Notes under the pieces: model-generated
Databases searched by the model: none
What the model saw: only the letters and a program-made list of their open reading frames with translations
What the model was told of the DNA's origin: nothing
Program-made: the position numbers and the translations under genes
Shown here: piece after piece, positions 6,505-14,812 of the stretch
Position numbering within the stretch: position 1 is the first letter of the stretch
Layout of the letters: each line of letters begins with the position of its first letter
Source: Palsa-513 sp050010595
GTDB lineage: Bacteria; Actinomycetota; Thermoleophilia; Solirubrobacterales; Solirubrobacteraceae
NCBI GenBank assembly: GCA_050010595.1
Contig: JBEKKS010000021.1
Location: 1-31,793, forward strand
Length of the DNA: 31,793 bases
Direction: 5' to 3'

Positions 6505-8739
6505 TCAGGCGGCAGCGCTCTTGGCCTGCGGCGGGATCCAGCGCAGCAGCGTGGCGTCGAGCTGCTCGCGGCGCAGCGGCTTGGCAAGGTAGTCGTCCAT
6601 CCCCGCCGCGAGGCATTCGTCGGCGGCGCCCTCCATCGCGTGGGCGGTCATCGCGATGACCGGCGTGTGGCGCGTGCCGCCCTCACGGCGGCGCAGCTCG
6701 AGCGTCGCCTCGTAGCCGTCCATCACCGGCATCTCGCAGTCCATCAAGACGACATCGAAGTCGTGCTCGGCGAGTATCGCGAGGGCCTGCTGACCGTCGG
6801 CGACGACCTCCGCCTGGCAGCCGGCCCGCTTGAGCGCATGGAGCACGACCGTCTGGTTGACCGGGTTGTCCTCGACAACCAGCACGTGCGGCGGCGTCGA
6901 CCACGGCGGCGTCGAGGCGTCGGCGACCGCGGGTTGCGACGCTTCGCGATGCGCGTCCCCGACGACCGTCAGCGGGAGCTCGAGCCAGAAGGTGCTGCCG
7001 CGACCGGGGATGCTCGAAGCGCCGATCGTGCCGCCCATCAGCGCCGCCAGCTGGCGGGCGATCGTCAAGCCGAGCCCGGTCCCGCCATAGTTGCGCGTGG
7101 TCGCTGCCTCGGCTTGCGTGAAAGGCTCGAACATATGCTCGAGCGCCGCTGCATCGATGCCGATCCCGGTATCCGCGACCTCGACCCGCACGAGCGATCG
7201 CCGATCGCCCTGCGGCTCCGCGCTGACGTTGACGGCAACCGACCCCTCGGCGGTGAACTTGACCGCGTTGGCGATCAGGTTCAGGAGGATCTGGCGCACG
7301 CGCCGGTCATCGCCGCGCACGACTTGCGGCGTTTGCTCGGTGACGCTCAGCTCGAGGTCGAGGCCCTTCGCCTCGGCCTCGAAGCCGGCCGCCGCGCAAG
7401 CCTGCTCGACGACGTCGCGCACGACGAACTCCGTCAGGTCGATATCCATCCGGCCGGCTTCGATCTTCGACAGGTCGAGGATGTCGTTGATCAGGCCCAT
7501 CATGTGCTCGCCGGAGCGGGTCAGCTGGAGCACAAGCGCGCGCTGCTCTTCGTCGAGCTTGGTCTCGGCAAGGATCTCGGTGATCCCGAGGACGCCGTTC
7601 ATCGGCGTGCGGATCTCGTGGCTCATGTTCGCGAGGAACGCAGACTTCTCGTCGGTCGAGCGCTGCGCGTGTGCGGCCGCGGACTGCAGCGCTTGCCGCT
7701 CGCGCTCGAGGTCCGCCCGAGCCCATGATTCCGCTACGAGCGCCATTGTCTGGCGCTGGTGGATCACCCACATCCGTGAGTTGACCTCGCGGCCCGTCTC
7801 GAGCGCATCGGCGATGTCGCCGGCCGCCTCCTGGCTTGCCCTGAGCTCCTCCATCGCGAGCATCAACTCGTGGTCGTCGTCGCTCTGCGCGGCGAGCCGC
7901 ACCGCATCCAGAGCCGCCTCTACGGCTTCCTCGTGGCGGCCCGCGGCGCGCAGGCAGCGCGCCCCAACCCATGCCAGCGCGGCGCGCTGCGCCGCCTGCG
8001 TGACCTCGTCGAGCTGGTCGCGCGACTCCTCGAGCACCGCCAGAGCCTCGTCGTTGCGGCCGAGCTCGCAGAGCACCTCGGCGAGGAGGCGCTTGCTGCC
8101 AAACCTCCGGTGCACCTCGGGCGGGACCTCGGCGAGGAGCACGCGCACGGCTGTCTCGGCGCGCTCGAGCCCGGCCGTGTTGGCAGGCAGGCCGGCGCGC
8201 CGCTCCTGCTGCGCAGCCAGGAGAAGCGCGTCGGCTGTGTTCTGCAGCGCTCGCCAGACCATCTCCCGGTCGCCGATTTCCTCCGCCATGACGAGCGCCG
8301 CGGTGTACAGATCAGCGGCCCGCTGGTAGTCGAGGCACGAGTAGCAGAAGATGCCCAGGCGGTTGGCGATCTCGACCCGGAGCTTGGCATCGGTCACCCA
8401 GTCCAATGCCAGGATGCTCTTTGTCGCAAGCTCCGAAGCGAGCGCGAGCTCACCCAGACGGGATGCGTGCGCCGCCGCGAGGCTTGCCGCGTCGACCGCA
8501 AGCTCGGCCTCACCGGCGCGCTCGAAAGCCTGCATCGCGCTGCGCGCATCCGCGACCACCTCGGCGGTGTGCCACTGATTCGAGCTCAGTCGAGCCCGGC
8601 ACATGAGCAACCGACCGCGATCCGCGGGGTCGCTGCTCGCGGCGAGCTCACGAACGATCTCCGTCAGGCACGCGTCGCGAGCCGCCGGCGTCGCCGCACG
8701 GCTTGCACGTTCGTATAGAGCCGCGAAGTCGGTTGCCAT
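6505..8739 (-). CDS. Soluble TPR-containing hybrid sensor histidine kinase
   Basis: 744 aa from ATG 8739, which has GGGAG six bases upstream; the open frame continues far upstream but would run antisense through the marR gene. Residues 1-310 are Ala/Leu-rich helical repeats of TPR type (for example DYQRAADLYTAALVMAEEIGDREM). A coiled linker (about 320-362) leads to the H box NMSHEIRTPMNG (His374), N box NLIANAVKF (Asn487/Asn491), G1 VADTGIGID and G2 GGTGLGLTIA. A receiver domain follows (617-735) with Asp623-624 region, phospho-acceptor Asp667 in VLMDCEMPVMDGYEA, Thr698 and Lys720. No membrane segment or HPt domain is present, so it senses a cytosolic signal and must pass phosphate to a partner elsewhere. 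No response regulator lies nearby. Confidence 0.9.
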   Translation of the reverse strand: MATDFAALYERASRAATPAARDACLTEIVRELAASSDPADRGRLLMCRARLSSNQWHTAEVVADARSAMQAFERAGEAELAVDAASLAAAHASRLGELALASELATKSILALDWVTDAKLRVEIANRLGIFCYSCLDYQRAADLYTAALVMAEEIGDREMVWRALQNTADALLLAAQQERRAGLPANTAGLERAETAVRVLLAEVPPEVHRRFGSKRLLAEVLCELGRNDEALAVLEESRDQLDEVTQAAQRAALAWVGARCLRAAGRHEEAVEAALDAVRLAAQSDDDHELMLAMEELRASQEAAGDIADALETGREVNSRMWVIHQRQTMALVAESWARADLERERQALQSAAAHAQRSTDEKSAFLANMSHEIRTPMNGVLGITEILAETKLDEEQRALVLQLTRSGEHMMGLINDILDLSKIEAGRMDIDLTEFVVRDVVEQACAAAGFEAEAKGLDLELSVTEQTPQVVRGDDRRVRQILLNLIANAVKFTAEGSVAVNVSAEPQGDRRSLVRVEVADTGIGIDAAALEHMFEPFTQAEAATTRNYGGTGLGLTIARQLAALMGGTIGASSIPGRGSTFWLELPLTVVGDAHREASQPAVADASTPPWSTPPHVLVVEDNPVNQTVVLHALKRAGCQAEVVADGQQALAILAEHDFDVVLMDCEMPVMDGYEATLELRRREGGTRHTPVIAMTAHAMEGAADECLAAGMDDYLAKPLRREQLDATLLRWIPPQAKSAAA

Positions 8740-8859
8740 ATCGGTCTCCCACCGCGTTGTATCGGCGGCGAGGCCCGCGGACTTCATACGCAGGCGAACG
8801 ACCGGCCCCGACGCGAGGCGCGAGCGCGCCAAAGCACGAGTCAATGCTGCCGATATATA

Positions 8860-8872
8860 GTGCCGTTGGCAC
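8860..8872 (+). promoter_or_regulatory. Candidate operator in the divergent kinase/marR region
   Basis: GTGCC-GTT-GGCAC is a perfect 13-base inverted repeat next to the AT-rich string ATATATAG in the 186-base gap between the histidine kinase and marR starts. Its position 54 bases upstream of marR suits autoregulation. No clear -35 box was identified, so promoter assignment is not attempted. Confidence 0.4.
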
Positions 8873-8925
8873 ATAGTTTCATCCCGGCCGGTTGCCGGGC
8901 GACCGATGAAGGAAAGTTGGGTGCG

Positions 8926-9432
8926 ATGAGCGATACAGCGAGCGGCAGTTCGGCCAGCTCGCCGCACCTGCTCGCCGGCCGGCTTCGCCTGTCGATGGTT
9001 CGTCTTTCGCGCCAGCTGCGCCGGCGAGATCCGTCGGAGCTGACGATCACGCAGATCTCGGCACTTGCCACGGTGGTCCAAAGCGGGCCGCTCAGCGTCG
9101 GTCACCTCGCCGAGATCGAAGCGCTGCCGTCGCCGGCGGCGACGCGCCTCGCCGACCGGCTCGAGGAGGTCGGGCTGATCTCCCGCCAAGCCAACCCCAT
9201 CGACCGCCGCGGCGTGCAGCTGCACGCCACAGCCGCCGGCAACGAGCTGATCGAGCGGCGCATCCAGGCCGGCGAGGCGTGGCTGGCCGAGCAGCTCGGC
9301 GCCCTCAGCGAGACAGACCTGGTCGCCGTCGAGCGGGCCGTCGCGGTGCTCGAGTCCTTCGCGACCGAGCGCCCCGGCGCGGTCGCCCCCAGTCCCACAG
9401 AACACCCCAAGCCGCAGGAGCCTCAGCGATGA
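8926..9432 (+). CDS. MarR-family transcriptional regulator
   Basis: 168 aa from ATG 8926; an in-frame upstream start (8860) would place coding sequence over the candidate operator. The MarR winged helix is seen in LTITQISALATVVQSGPLSVGHLAEIEALPSPAA followed by TRLADRLEEVGLISRQANPIDRRGVQLHATAAG with the DRRG wing. It resembles the MarR at 1753-2217. Its TGA overlaps the ATG of the following exporter (ATGA), so the pair is coupled and the exporter is the likely target. The C-terminal 20 residues are Pro-rich and carry the exporter's ribosome-binding site (CAGGAG). Confidence 0.88.
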   Translation: MSDTASGSSASSPHLLAGRLRLSMVRLSRQLRRRDPSELTITQISALATVVQSGPLSVGHLAEIEALPSPAATRLADRLEEVGLISRQANPIDRRGVQLHATAAGNELIERRIQAGEAWLAEQLGALSETDLVAVERAVAVLESFATERPGAVAPSPTEHPKPQEPQR

Positions 9433-11276
9433 ATTTGATGACCGCCGCGCCAGCCCCACCGACAGTCGGACCCCGCTACAAGTGGGTCGTCCTCTCGAAC
9501 ACAACCGTCGGCGTGCTGCTCGCGACGCTCAACGGCACGAGCCTGATCATCGCGCTGCCCGTGATCTTCCGCGGCATCCACCTGAACCCACTGCTCGCGT
9601 CCAACTTCCCCTACCTGCTGTGGATCATGATGGGCTACATGCTGGTGTCGGCCGCGATCGTCGTGACGGTCGGGCGCATCGGCGACATGTTCGGCCGTGT
9701 GCGGATGTACAACCTCGGCTTCGCTTGGTTCACGGTCGGAGCGATCCTGCTCTCCCTGGTCTGGAGCAAGGGGTCGACCGGAGCACTGGAGCTGGTGATC
9801 CTGCGGATGTTCCAGGCGATCGGCGGGGCGCTGCTGATGGCCAACTCGGCCGCGATCATCACCGACGCGTTCCCGGCCGAGCAGCTCGGGCTCGCGCTCG
9901 GGATGAACATGGTCGCCGCGATCGTCGGCTCGTTCCTCGGCATCATCGTCGGCGGCGTGCTGGCAGAGGTCGGCTGGCGCTGGGTGTTTCTCGCCAACGT
10001 GCCGATCGGCGTCTTCGGGACTGTGTGGGCCTATCTGAAGCTGAAGGAGATCGGTGTCCGCATCAAGGCCAAGATCGACTGGCTCGGAAATCTCGCCTTC
10101 GCCGCAGGCCTCGGCATGCTGCTCACCGGCGTCACCTACGGCATCAAGCCCTACCACCACTCACTGACTGGCTGGGGCAGCCCATTCGTCATCGAGATGC
10201 TGCTCGGCGGTGCGGCACTGCTCGTCATCTTCGTGCTCGTCGAGATGCGCGTCGAGGACCCGATGTTCCGCATGTCGCTGTTTCGGATCCGCGCGTTCAC
10301 TGCCGGCAACGCTGCGTCGTTCCTCGGGTCGGTCGGGCGCGGCGGGATGCAGTTCATGCTGATGATCTGGTTCCAGGGCATCTGGCTGCCCCAGCACGGC
10401 TACCGCTTCACCGACACGCCACTATGGGCGGGCATCTACATGATCCCCTTCATGGTCGGCTTCGTCGTGTCGGGGCCGCTCTCGGGCAAGCTCTCGGACA
10501 AGTACGGCGCGCGGCCGTTCGCGACCACTGGGATGCTGCTCTCGGCAGCTATGTACGCGGTGATGATGACCTTCCCGGCCAACTTCTCCTACCCGCCGTT
10601 CGCCGTCGTGATGTTCGTCACGGGGGTTGGTGGCGGCCTGTTCGCATCGCCGAACACCGCATCGATCATGAACTCGGTCCCAGCGCGCCATCGCGGTGCC
10701 GCCTCGGGGATGCGCGTGACGTTCGCGCAATCCGGACTCCCGCTCTCGATGGGACTCTTCTTCACGCTGCTCGTCATCGGGCTCAACGCCGACGTGCCCT
10801 CGGCGATGTACCACGGCCTGGCCGCCCACGGCGTCCCGCTCGCCAAGGCGACGCAGCTTTCCCATCTGCCGCCGCTCGGCTACATCTTCGCCGCGTTCCT
10901 CGGCTACAACCCGCTGAAGAGCCTGCTCGGCCCCACGGTCCTCGGCCATCTCGCTCACAGCCAGGTAGCGATCCTCACCGGCCGGTCCTTCTTCCCGCAT
11001 CTGATCGGCCCGTCGTTCAAGCACGGCCTCGTGATGATCCTCACCGTCGCCGTCGTCATGAGCGTGATCGCAGCGGTCGCGTCAGCCCTGCGCGGCGAGA
11101 AGTTCATCCACGAGGACGAGGAATCAAGGGCGCAGAAGGCGCAACTGCACCGCCACATCCACCTCCACAGCCATGCCGACCGCGTGCGGATCGGCCGCCC
11201 GGGCTACGACGCTGCGCCTTCGACCCAGGGCGACGGGAGCGCTCCGGCGGTTTCGGGTCCGCCTGATTCCAGGTAG
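9429..11276 (+). CDS. DHA2-like MFS exporter with histidine-rich tail
   Basis: 615 aa from ATG 9429, eight bases after CAGGAG. About 14 hydrophobic segments; TM1 region VVLSNTTVGVLLATLNGTSL and motif A VGRIGDMFGRVRMYN match the EmrB/QacA group, though the usual LDxTIVNVALP is changed to LNGTSLIIALP, so the TM1 aspartate is replaced by Asn. A large extra loop (about residues 470-545, containing GLAAHGVPLAKATQ and GYNPLKSLLG) is inserted before the last helix, as in some actinobacterial DHA2 proteins. The cytoplasmic C-terminus holds a His cluster, LHRHIHLHSHADR. Probably a drug or metabolite exporter controlled by the coupled MarR; substrate unknown. Confidence 0.85.
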   Translation: MNLMTAAPAPPTVGPRYKWVVLSNTTVGVLLATLNGTSLIIALPVIFRGIHLNPLLASNFPYLLWIMMGYMLVSAAIVVTVGRIGDMFGRVRMYNLGFAWFTVGAILLSLVWSKGSTGALELVILRMFQAIGGALLMANSAAIITDAFPAEQLGLALGMNMVAAIVGSFLGIIVGGVLAEVGWRWVFLANVPIGVFGTVWAYLKLKEIGVRIKAKIDWLGNLAFAAGLGMLLTGVTYGIKPYHHSLTGWGSPFVIEMLLGGAALLVIFVLVEMRVEDPMFRMSLFRIRAFTAGNAASFLGSVGRGGMQFMLMIWFQGIWLPQHGYRFTDTPLWAGIYMIPFMVGFVVSGPLSGKLSDKYGARPFATTGMLLSAAMYAVMMTFPANFSYPPFAVVMFVTGVGGGLFASPNTASIMNSVPARHRGAASGMRVTFAQSGLPLSMGLFFTLLVIGLNADVPSAMYHGLAAHGVPLAKATQLSHLPPLGYIFAAFLGYNPLKSLLGPTVLGHLAHSQVAILTGRSFFPHLIGPSFKHGLVMILTVAVVMSVIAAVASALRGEKFIHEDEESRAQKAQLHRHIHLHSHADRVRIGRPGYDAAPSTQGDGSAPAVSGPPDSR

Positions 11277-11319
11277 CAGCCGAGAGCCAAGCCGCGCCGC
11301 CGCGTAGTCTGGCGGGACG

Positions 11320-11781
11320 ATGTTCCTGCTCGCTCCCGTCGCGCTGTTCGTCCTCGAGGTGTTCGTCTTCATCGAGGTCGGGCAGGCAATCGGCTGGCTG
11401 TGGGCCGTTGCGCTGCTGATCGGCACCTCGCTCGTCGGCGCGCAGCTCCTGCGGATCCAGGGACGAGCGGCGCTCGCGCGTGTCTCGACGGCCGTGTCGG
11501 AACGGCGCGCGCCCGGCCGAGCCGCGCTCGACGGCGCGCTCGGCTTCGCCGGGGCGCTGCTGCTGGTCGTGCCAGGGTTCGTCACCGACGCGGCCGGTGT
11601 GCTGCTCCTCTTCCCACCCACGCGCATCCTCGCGCGACGATCGCTCGGACGCCATTACGGCGGACGCATCATGCGCGTGGTCGCCAGCACGGGTCGCTTC
11701 GCTCCACGCGGCGGCGCAGCGCGGCCGGCCGATGTCGATTCAACAGCCGTCGACGTCGACCAGGATCAGCTCGGACGATGA
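11320..11781 (+). CDS. fxsA: FxsA-family membrane protein
   Basis: 153 aa. The N-terminus FLLAPVALFVLEVFVFIEVGQAIGW, the central ALLIGTSLVGAQLLRIQGRAAL and the later GALGFAGALLLVVPGFVTDAAGVLLLFPPTR are the characteristic FxsA pattern, with three to four membrane segments. In E. coli overproduction of FxsA relieves exclusion of phage T7 by the F plasmid; the normal cellular role is unknown. The tail after about residue 125 is polar. It is 43 bases downstream of the MFS gene, so it may be read through from that promoter or be independent. Confidence 0.88.
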   Translation: MFLLAPVALFVLEVFVFIEVGQAIGWLWAVALLIGTSLVGAQLLRIQGRAALARVSTAVSERRAPGRAALDGALGFAGALLLVVPGFVTDAAGVLLLFPPTRILARRSLGRHYGGRIMRVVASTGRFAPRGGAARPADVDSTAVDVDQDQLGR

Positions 11782-11875
11782 GCGCGCCGCGGGCGCACCG
11801 ACAGGCAAGCCGTGCCCGGACAGTACTCAGCTTTGCTTTAGAGATTGCTTACCACGCTCTCCTAGCGTCGCGCCC

Positions 11876-12532
11876 GTGAACGGCGAGATTGCGGGCGGCG
11901 CGCGCCCGAGGGTTGACTGGCGGCGCGCCGAGTTCGTCTTGACGGCGCTCGCATTCCTCGGCTTCCTGACGGTGCCGATCCGGATCCTGACGATCTATGA
12001 CGGCCTGCCGGCGCACCCGCTGTTCGTTCACGTCCCGGTGGTGCTGATCCCAGCGACGATCGTTGCCGCGCTCGTCTTCATGGTCAAGCCGCAGTGGCTC
12101 TCGCGTTACGGCATCGCGCTGGCACTCGTGTCGATCGTCGCGATGAGCTCGATCTTCCTGACGATGCAAGCCGGTGCCGCGCTACGGGCGGCGCTCCACC
12201 TGCAGGGCAAGGCCGCAAGCCTGATCTCCCAGCACTCACAGGCTGCGCACATCCTCGCCGTCATCTACGTGGGCTTCACCGCGGCATTGATCGTCGCGTT
12301 TGCAGCGCGGCGCATCTCGAGCGGGATGCCGACCGGACTCGGAATTGTCGACCGCCTGCTGTCGCCCCGCGCGAGCTTCGCCGCACTGCGCGTCGCAGTC
12401 GTCGTGCTGGCGATCGGCGGCGGCTACATGGTCTACCGGACTGGCACGCTGGGCGCCCAAGCCGTGTGGCAAGGCCGACTGCAGGCCGCCGAAGCCGGTG
12501 GGCCGGGCGGTCCGCCGGCGAACGCGCCGTAG
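11876..12532 (+). CDS. DUF2231-like membrane protein
   Basis: 218 aa from GTG 11876. Upstream in-frame codons overlap fxsA and are not credible. Four to five hydrophobic segments are visible: FVLTALAFLGFLTVPI, the segment containing GLPAHPLFVHVPVVLIPATIVAALVF, IALALVSIVAMSSIFL, AVIYVGFTAALIVAFAA and LRVAVVVLAIGGGYMVY. The HPLFVHVPVVLIP stretch is the DUF2231 signature, where the conserved histidines may bind a metal or heme; that function is inference. The C-terminus is Gly/Pro-rich (GGPGGPPANAP). It ends 11 bases before the convergent methyltransferase stop. Confidence 0.72.
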   Translation: MNGEIAGGARPRVDWRRAEFVLTALAFLGFLTVPIRILTIYDGLPAHPLFVHVPVVLIPATIVAALVFMVKPQWLSRYGIALALVSIVAMSSIFLTMQAGAALRAALHLQGKAASLISQHSQAAHILAVIYVGFTAALIVAFAARRISSGMPTGLGIVDRLLSPRASFAALRVAVVVLAIGGGYMVYRTGTLGAQAVWQGRLQAAEAGGPGGPPANAP

Positions 12533-12543
12533 CCGCTCCGGCG

Positions 12544-13443
12544 CTAGGACTTCTCGAAGACGAGCCGGAAGTGGTCGAGCAGCTCGCGCTCGAAGCAGAC
12601 CTTGTTTGACCCGACGCCCGAGGTGAAGGCAAGACGGAAGTTCGAGCTGAGCAGCCAGCGCGGCAGCAGGCGTGCTTTGAGCAGCGTCTTGCGCACGCTG
12701 CGCGCGCCGGTCCGCTTGCTCCACTCGGTCATCGTCTGGAGGTAGTCGAGGCGGCCGCTTTCGCTCGAGACGAGGCGGAAGCTCGGCTGCGCGCAGCGCA
12801 CGATCTGCTCTTGCCCGAGTGGCAGCCACGATCCGGGAAACTGGCGCGCGAGCAGGGCCAGGTACCAGGCGTCGGAATCGCGTGGCGCGCGCACGTCGAC
12901 CTCCTCGAGCGGGATCATGTTCTTCCCGAACACCATCGTCTGCAGGTAGAAGCGCCCCTTGTCCGGTAGCAGCCCGGCGACGTGCTCGAAGAGGCGCCTG
13001 TAGATCTCCTCCTGGCGCCCGTCCAGGTACTCGTCGGGCGAGCAGAAATGCTCGAACGCCCCAAGGCTCGCGACAGCATCGAAGGGACCGAACGTCTCGC
13101 TCGTCACCTCACGCGCGTCGTGGAGGTGGACATCGAGACCGTGCTTGCGGCAGGCAGCAAGCTGCGAACGAGACAGCGTGACGCCGACGCCCGTGGCCCC
13201 CTGCTCGCGGATGAAGTTCAGCAGCGGGCCCCAGCCGCAGCCGAGGTCGAGGATACGCTTGCCCTCCTCGATCCCAATCTGGGCCGCAACGTACTCGTGC
13301 TTGCGACGCTGGGCCTGCGCCAGGCTGAGCGAGAAATCGCCGTCGTACTTGGCGCCACTGAAGTCCGCGAGCTCACCAAGGCTGAGCCGCACGATTCGAT
13401 CGGTCAGCGAGTACGTGAAGTCGATATCGCGCCGATCCGCCAT
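12544..13443 (-). CDS. Class I SAM methyltransferase, cyclopropane-fatty-acid synthase type
   Basis: 299 aa. Motif I LDLGCGWGPLLNF (residues 65-77), motif with GVTLSRSQLAACRK (87-100) and GAFEHF (128-133) are those of the CFA/mycolic acid cyclopropane synthase family, which methylate unsaturated acyl chains or related lipids using S-adenosylmethionine. It is shorter than CFA synthase itself (about 380 aa), lacking the N-terminal lipid-binding domain, and is nearer to the CmaA/MmaA size. The C-terminal half (YLQTMTEWSKRTG) also matches that group. The exact product is not predictable. It lies on the same strand downstream of exporter operon 1, separated by 127 bases, so it is probably a separate unit. 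Confidence 0.8.
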   Translation of the reverse strand: MADRRDIDFTYSLTDRIVRLSLGELADFSGAKYDGDFSLSLAQAQRRKHEYVAAQIGIEEGKRILDLGCGWGPLLNFIREQGATGVGVTLSRSQLAACRKHGLDVHLHDAREVTSETFGPFDAVASLGAFEHFCSPDEYLDGRQEEIYRRLFEHVAGLLPDKGRFYLQTMVFGKNMIPLEEVDVRAPRDSDAWYLALLARQFPGSWLPLGQEQIVRCAQPSFRLVSSESGRLDYLQTMTEWSKRTGARSVRKTLLKARLLPRWLLSSNFRLAFTSGVGSNKVCFERELLDHFRLVFEKS

Positions 13444-13463
13444 CAGTACCGAGCGACAGTCTC

Positions 13464-13488
13464 CCAGCCCGCCGCAGCGCGGGGCTGG
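13464..13488 (-). terminator. Hairpin downstream of exporter operon 1
   Basis: CCAGCCC (13464-13470) pairs with GGGCTGG (13482-13488) around an 11-base loop, 83 bases beyond the permease stop and 20 bases before the methyltransferase start on the minus strand. It may terminate operon 1 or form part of the methyltransferase leader. No T tract is present. Confidence 0.35.
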
Positions 13489-13570
13489 CGCTCAACCGAC
13501 CCGGCAGCATGGAAGCTATCCCCAGCTAACACCGGGCGAGCGTGATCGCGCACGGTGCACCTGCGGCGCC

Positions 13571-14812
13571 TCACCCGGTTCGTAGCGCGTCGGTTGGCGA
13601 CAGGCGTGCGGCGCGGATCGCCGGCACGATCCCAGCGACGGCGCCGATCAGGATCGCGGCGCCGACGCCACCGCCCCACGCGAGCGCGGGGATCACGGTC
13701 GACCAGTGCTTGGCGTGGGCGTAGATCGCGGTCGCGAGGGCGCCGGCGCCGATGCCGACGGCACCGCCGATCAGCGCCAGTACGATCGCCTCGCTGAGGA
13801 ACTGAGTACGGATCTGCGCCTTGGTCGCGCCGAGCGCGCGGCGTAGGCCGATCTCCGAGCGGCGCTCGAGCACGCTGATGATCATGATGTTGGCAACGCC
13901 GATCGCGCCGACCAGCAGCGCGATCGCGCCGAGCCCTAGGAAGAGGCCGTTGAAGGCGCCCTTCGTTTCGGCCTCGGCAGTGAGCGCGGAAGATGGCTGG
14001 GTGACGTCGACCTGACTCGGGTTCTCGGGGTTGGCGGTCGAGGCGAGCACGTTATAGACGTTGTTGACCTGGCTGGTCGCGGCGCGCACGTAGATCTCGG
14101 TTGGATTGCCGATCGCGGGATGGCCGTCGACGACGCTCCGATAGCCGAGGAATGTCTTCGCGGCGGGGAACCCGATCAGGACGGAGTCGTCGATCTCAGG
14201 GGCGAGCGCGGCCGGCTCGAGAATGCCCGCGACGTAGAACCACATCCCGCCGACCCAGATGCGCTCTCCGGCGAAGAGCTCGCCGATGCCGAGGCGCCGT
14301 GCCGCGGCGGCGCCGAGCACGCAGACCGCCTCGGTCGCGGTGGCGGAGTTGAGGAAGCGGCCCTGCGCGACGGTCGTGCCGACCACGCTGGGCAGGTTGA
14401 GGTCGCTGGCGTCGACGCTCAGCGCGTTGGTCTCGACGGACGGGACCAGGGGGGTGCGGTAGGCGTTCGTGTCGGAGAGCGTGCCGACGGCGGCGACGTC
14501 ATAGACGGGACCGATGCGTCCGATCATGCCGGGCGCGGTGACTGGCAACGGCACTGCCTGACCGGTGAAGTTCTGTCCGGTCGTGACGTCGAGCAGGTTC
14601 GTGCCGAGCTGATTGATCTCATTCAGCAGCCCGGCCTGGCTGGAGGCGGAGAGTCCGAGTACGGCGACGATTGCGGCGACGCCGATCGCGATCCCAAGCG
14701 CCGAGAGCGCGGAGCGCAAGCGGCGCGTGCGCACGCCGATGCTGGCGAGGCGCGCGAGATCGCCGGGTCGCAGCCGCGGCGGCCTGAGGCTGCCGGCGGC
14801 GGGCGCGCTCAC
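13571..14812 (-). CDS. MacB/FtsX-type ABC transporter permease, operon 1
   Basis: 413 aa from GTG 14812, which overlaps the Ig-like gene stop by four bases. Topology is that of MacB-like permeases: cytosolic N-terminus, TM1 about residues 38-55 (ALGIAIGVAAIVAVLG), a large extracytoplasmic domain (about 56-290, with GERIWVGGMWFYVAGIL), then three TM segments with the conserved cytosolic loop ERRSEIGLRRALGATKAQIR and C-terminal PAIRAARLSPTDALRTG. It pairs with the ATPase at 15613-16416 and adaptor at 16413-17936 to make a mechanotransmission exporter. It is clearly paralogous to the permease at 23929-25134 (shared ALSALGIAIGVAAIVAVLGL and FAGERIW). Cargo unknown. Confidence 0.9.
   Translation of the reverse strand: MSAPAAGSLRPPRLRPGDLARLASIGVRTRRLRSALSALGIAIGVAAIVAVLGLSASSQAGLLNEINQLGTNLLDVTTGQNFTGQAVPLPVTAPGMIGRIGPVYDVAAVGTLSDTNAYRTPLVPSVETNALSVDASDLNLPSVVGTTVAQGRFLNSATATEAVCVLGAAAARRLGIGELFAGERIWVGGMWFYVAGILEPAALAPEIDDSVLIGFPAAKTFLGYRSVVDGHPAIGNPTEIYVRAATSQVNNVYNVLASTANPENPSQVDVTQPSSALTAEAETKGAFNGLFLGLGAIALLVGAIGVANIMIISVLERRSEIGLRRALGATKAQIRTQFLSEAIVLALIGGAVGIGAGALATAIYAHAKHWSTVIPALAWGGGVGAAILIGAVAGIVPAIRAARLSPTDALRTG

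Noticed and set aside
8740..9504. An open frame extends the histidine kinase by 255 residues upstream of ATG 8739
   Set aside because: It runs antisense through the whole marR gene and the divergent control region, has no recognisable domain, and ATG 8739 has a good ribosome-binding site.
9482..11266. A 594-codon frame overlapping the MFS exporter on the same strand, and other long frames opposite or beside known genes (for example 2237-3424 minus, 6406-7728 plus)
   Set aside because: They are Arg/Ala/Pro-rich translations of alternative frames in GC-rich coding DNA, with no domains or start signals; the frames listed as genes carry family motifs.
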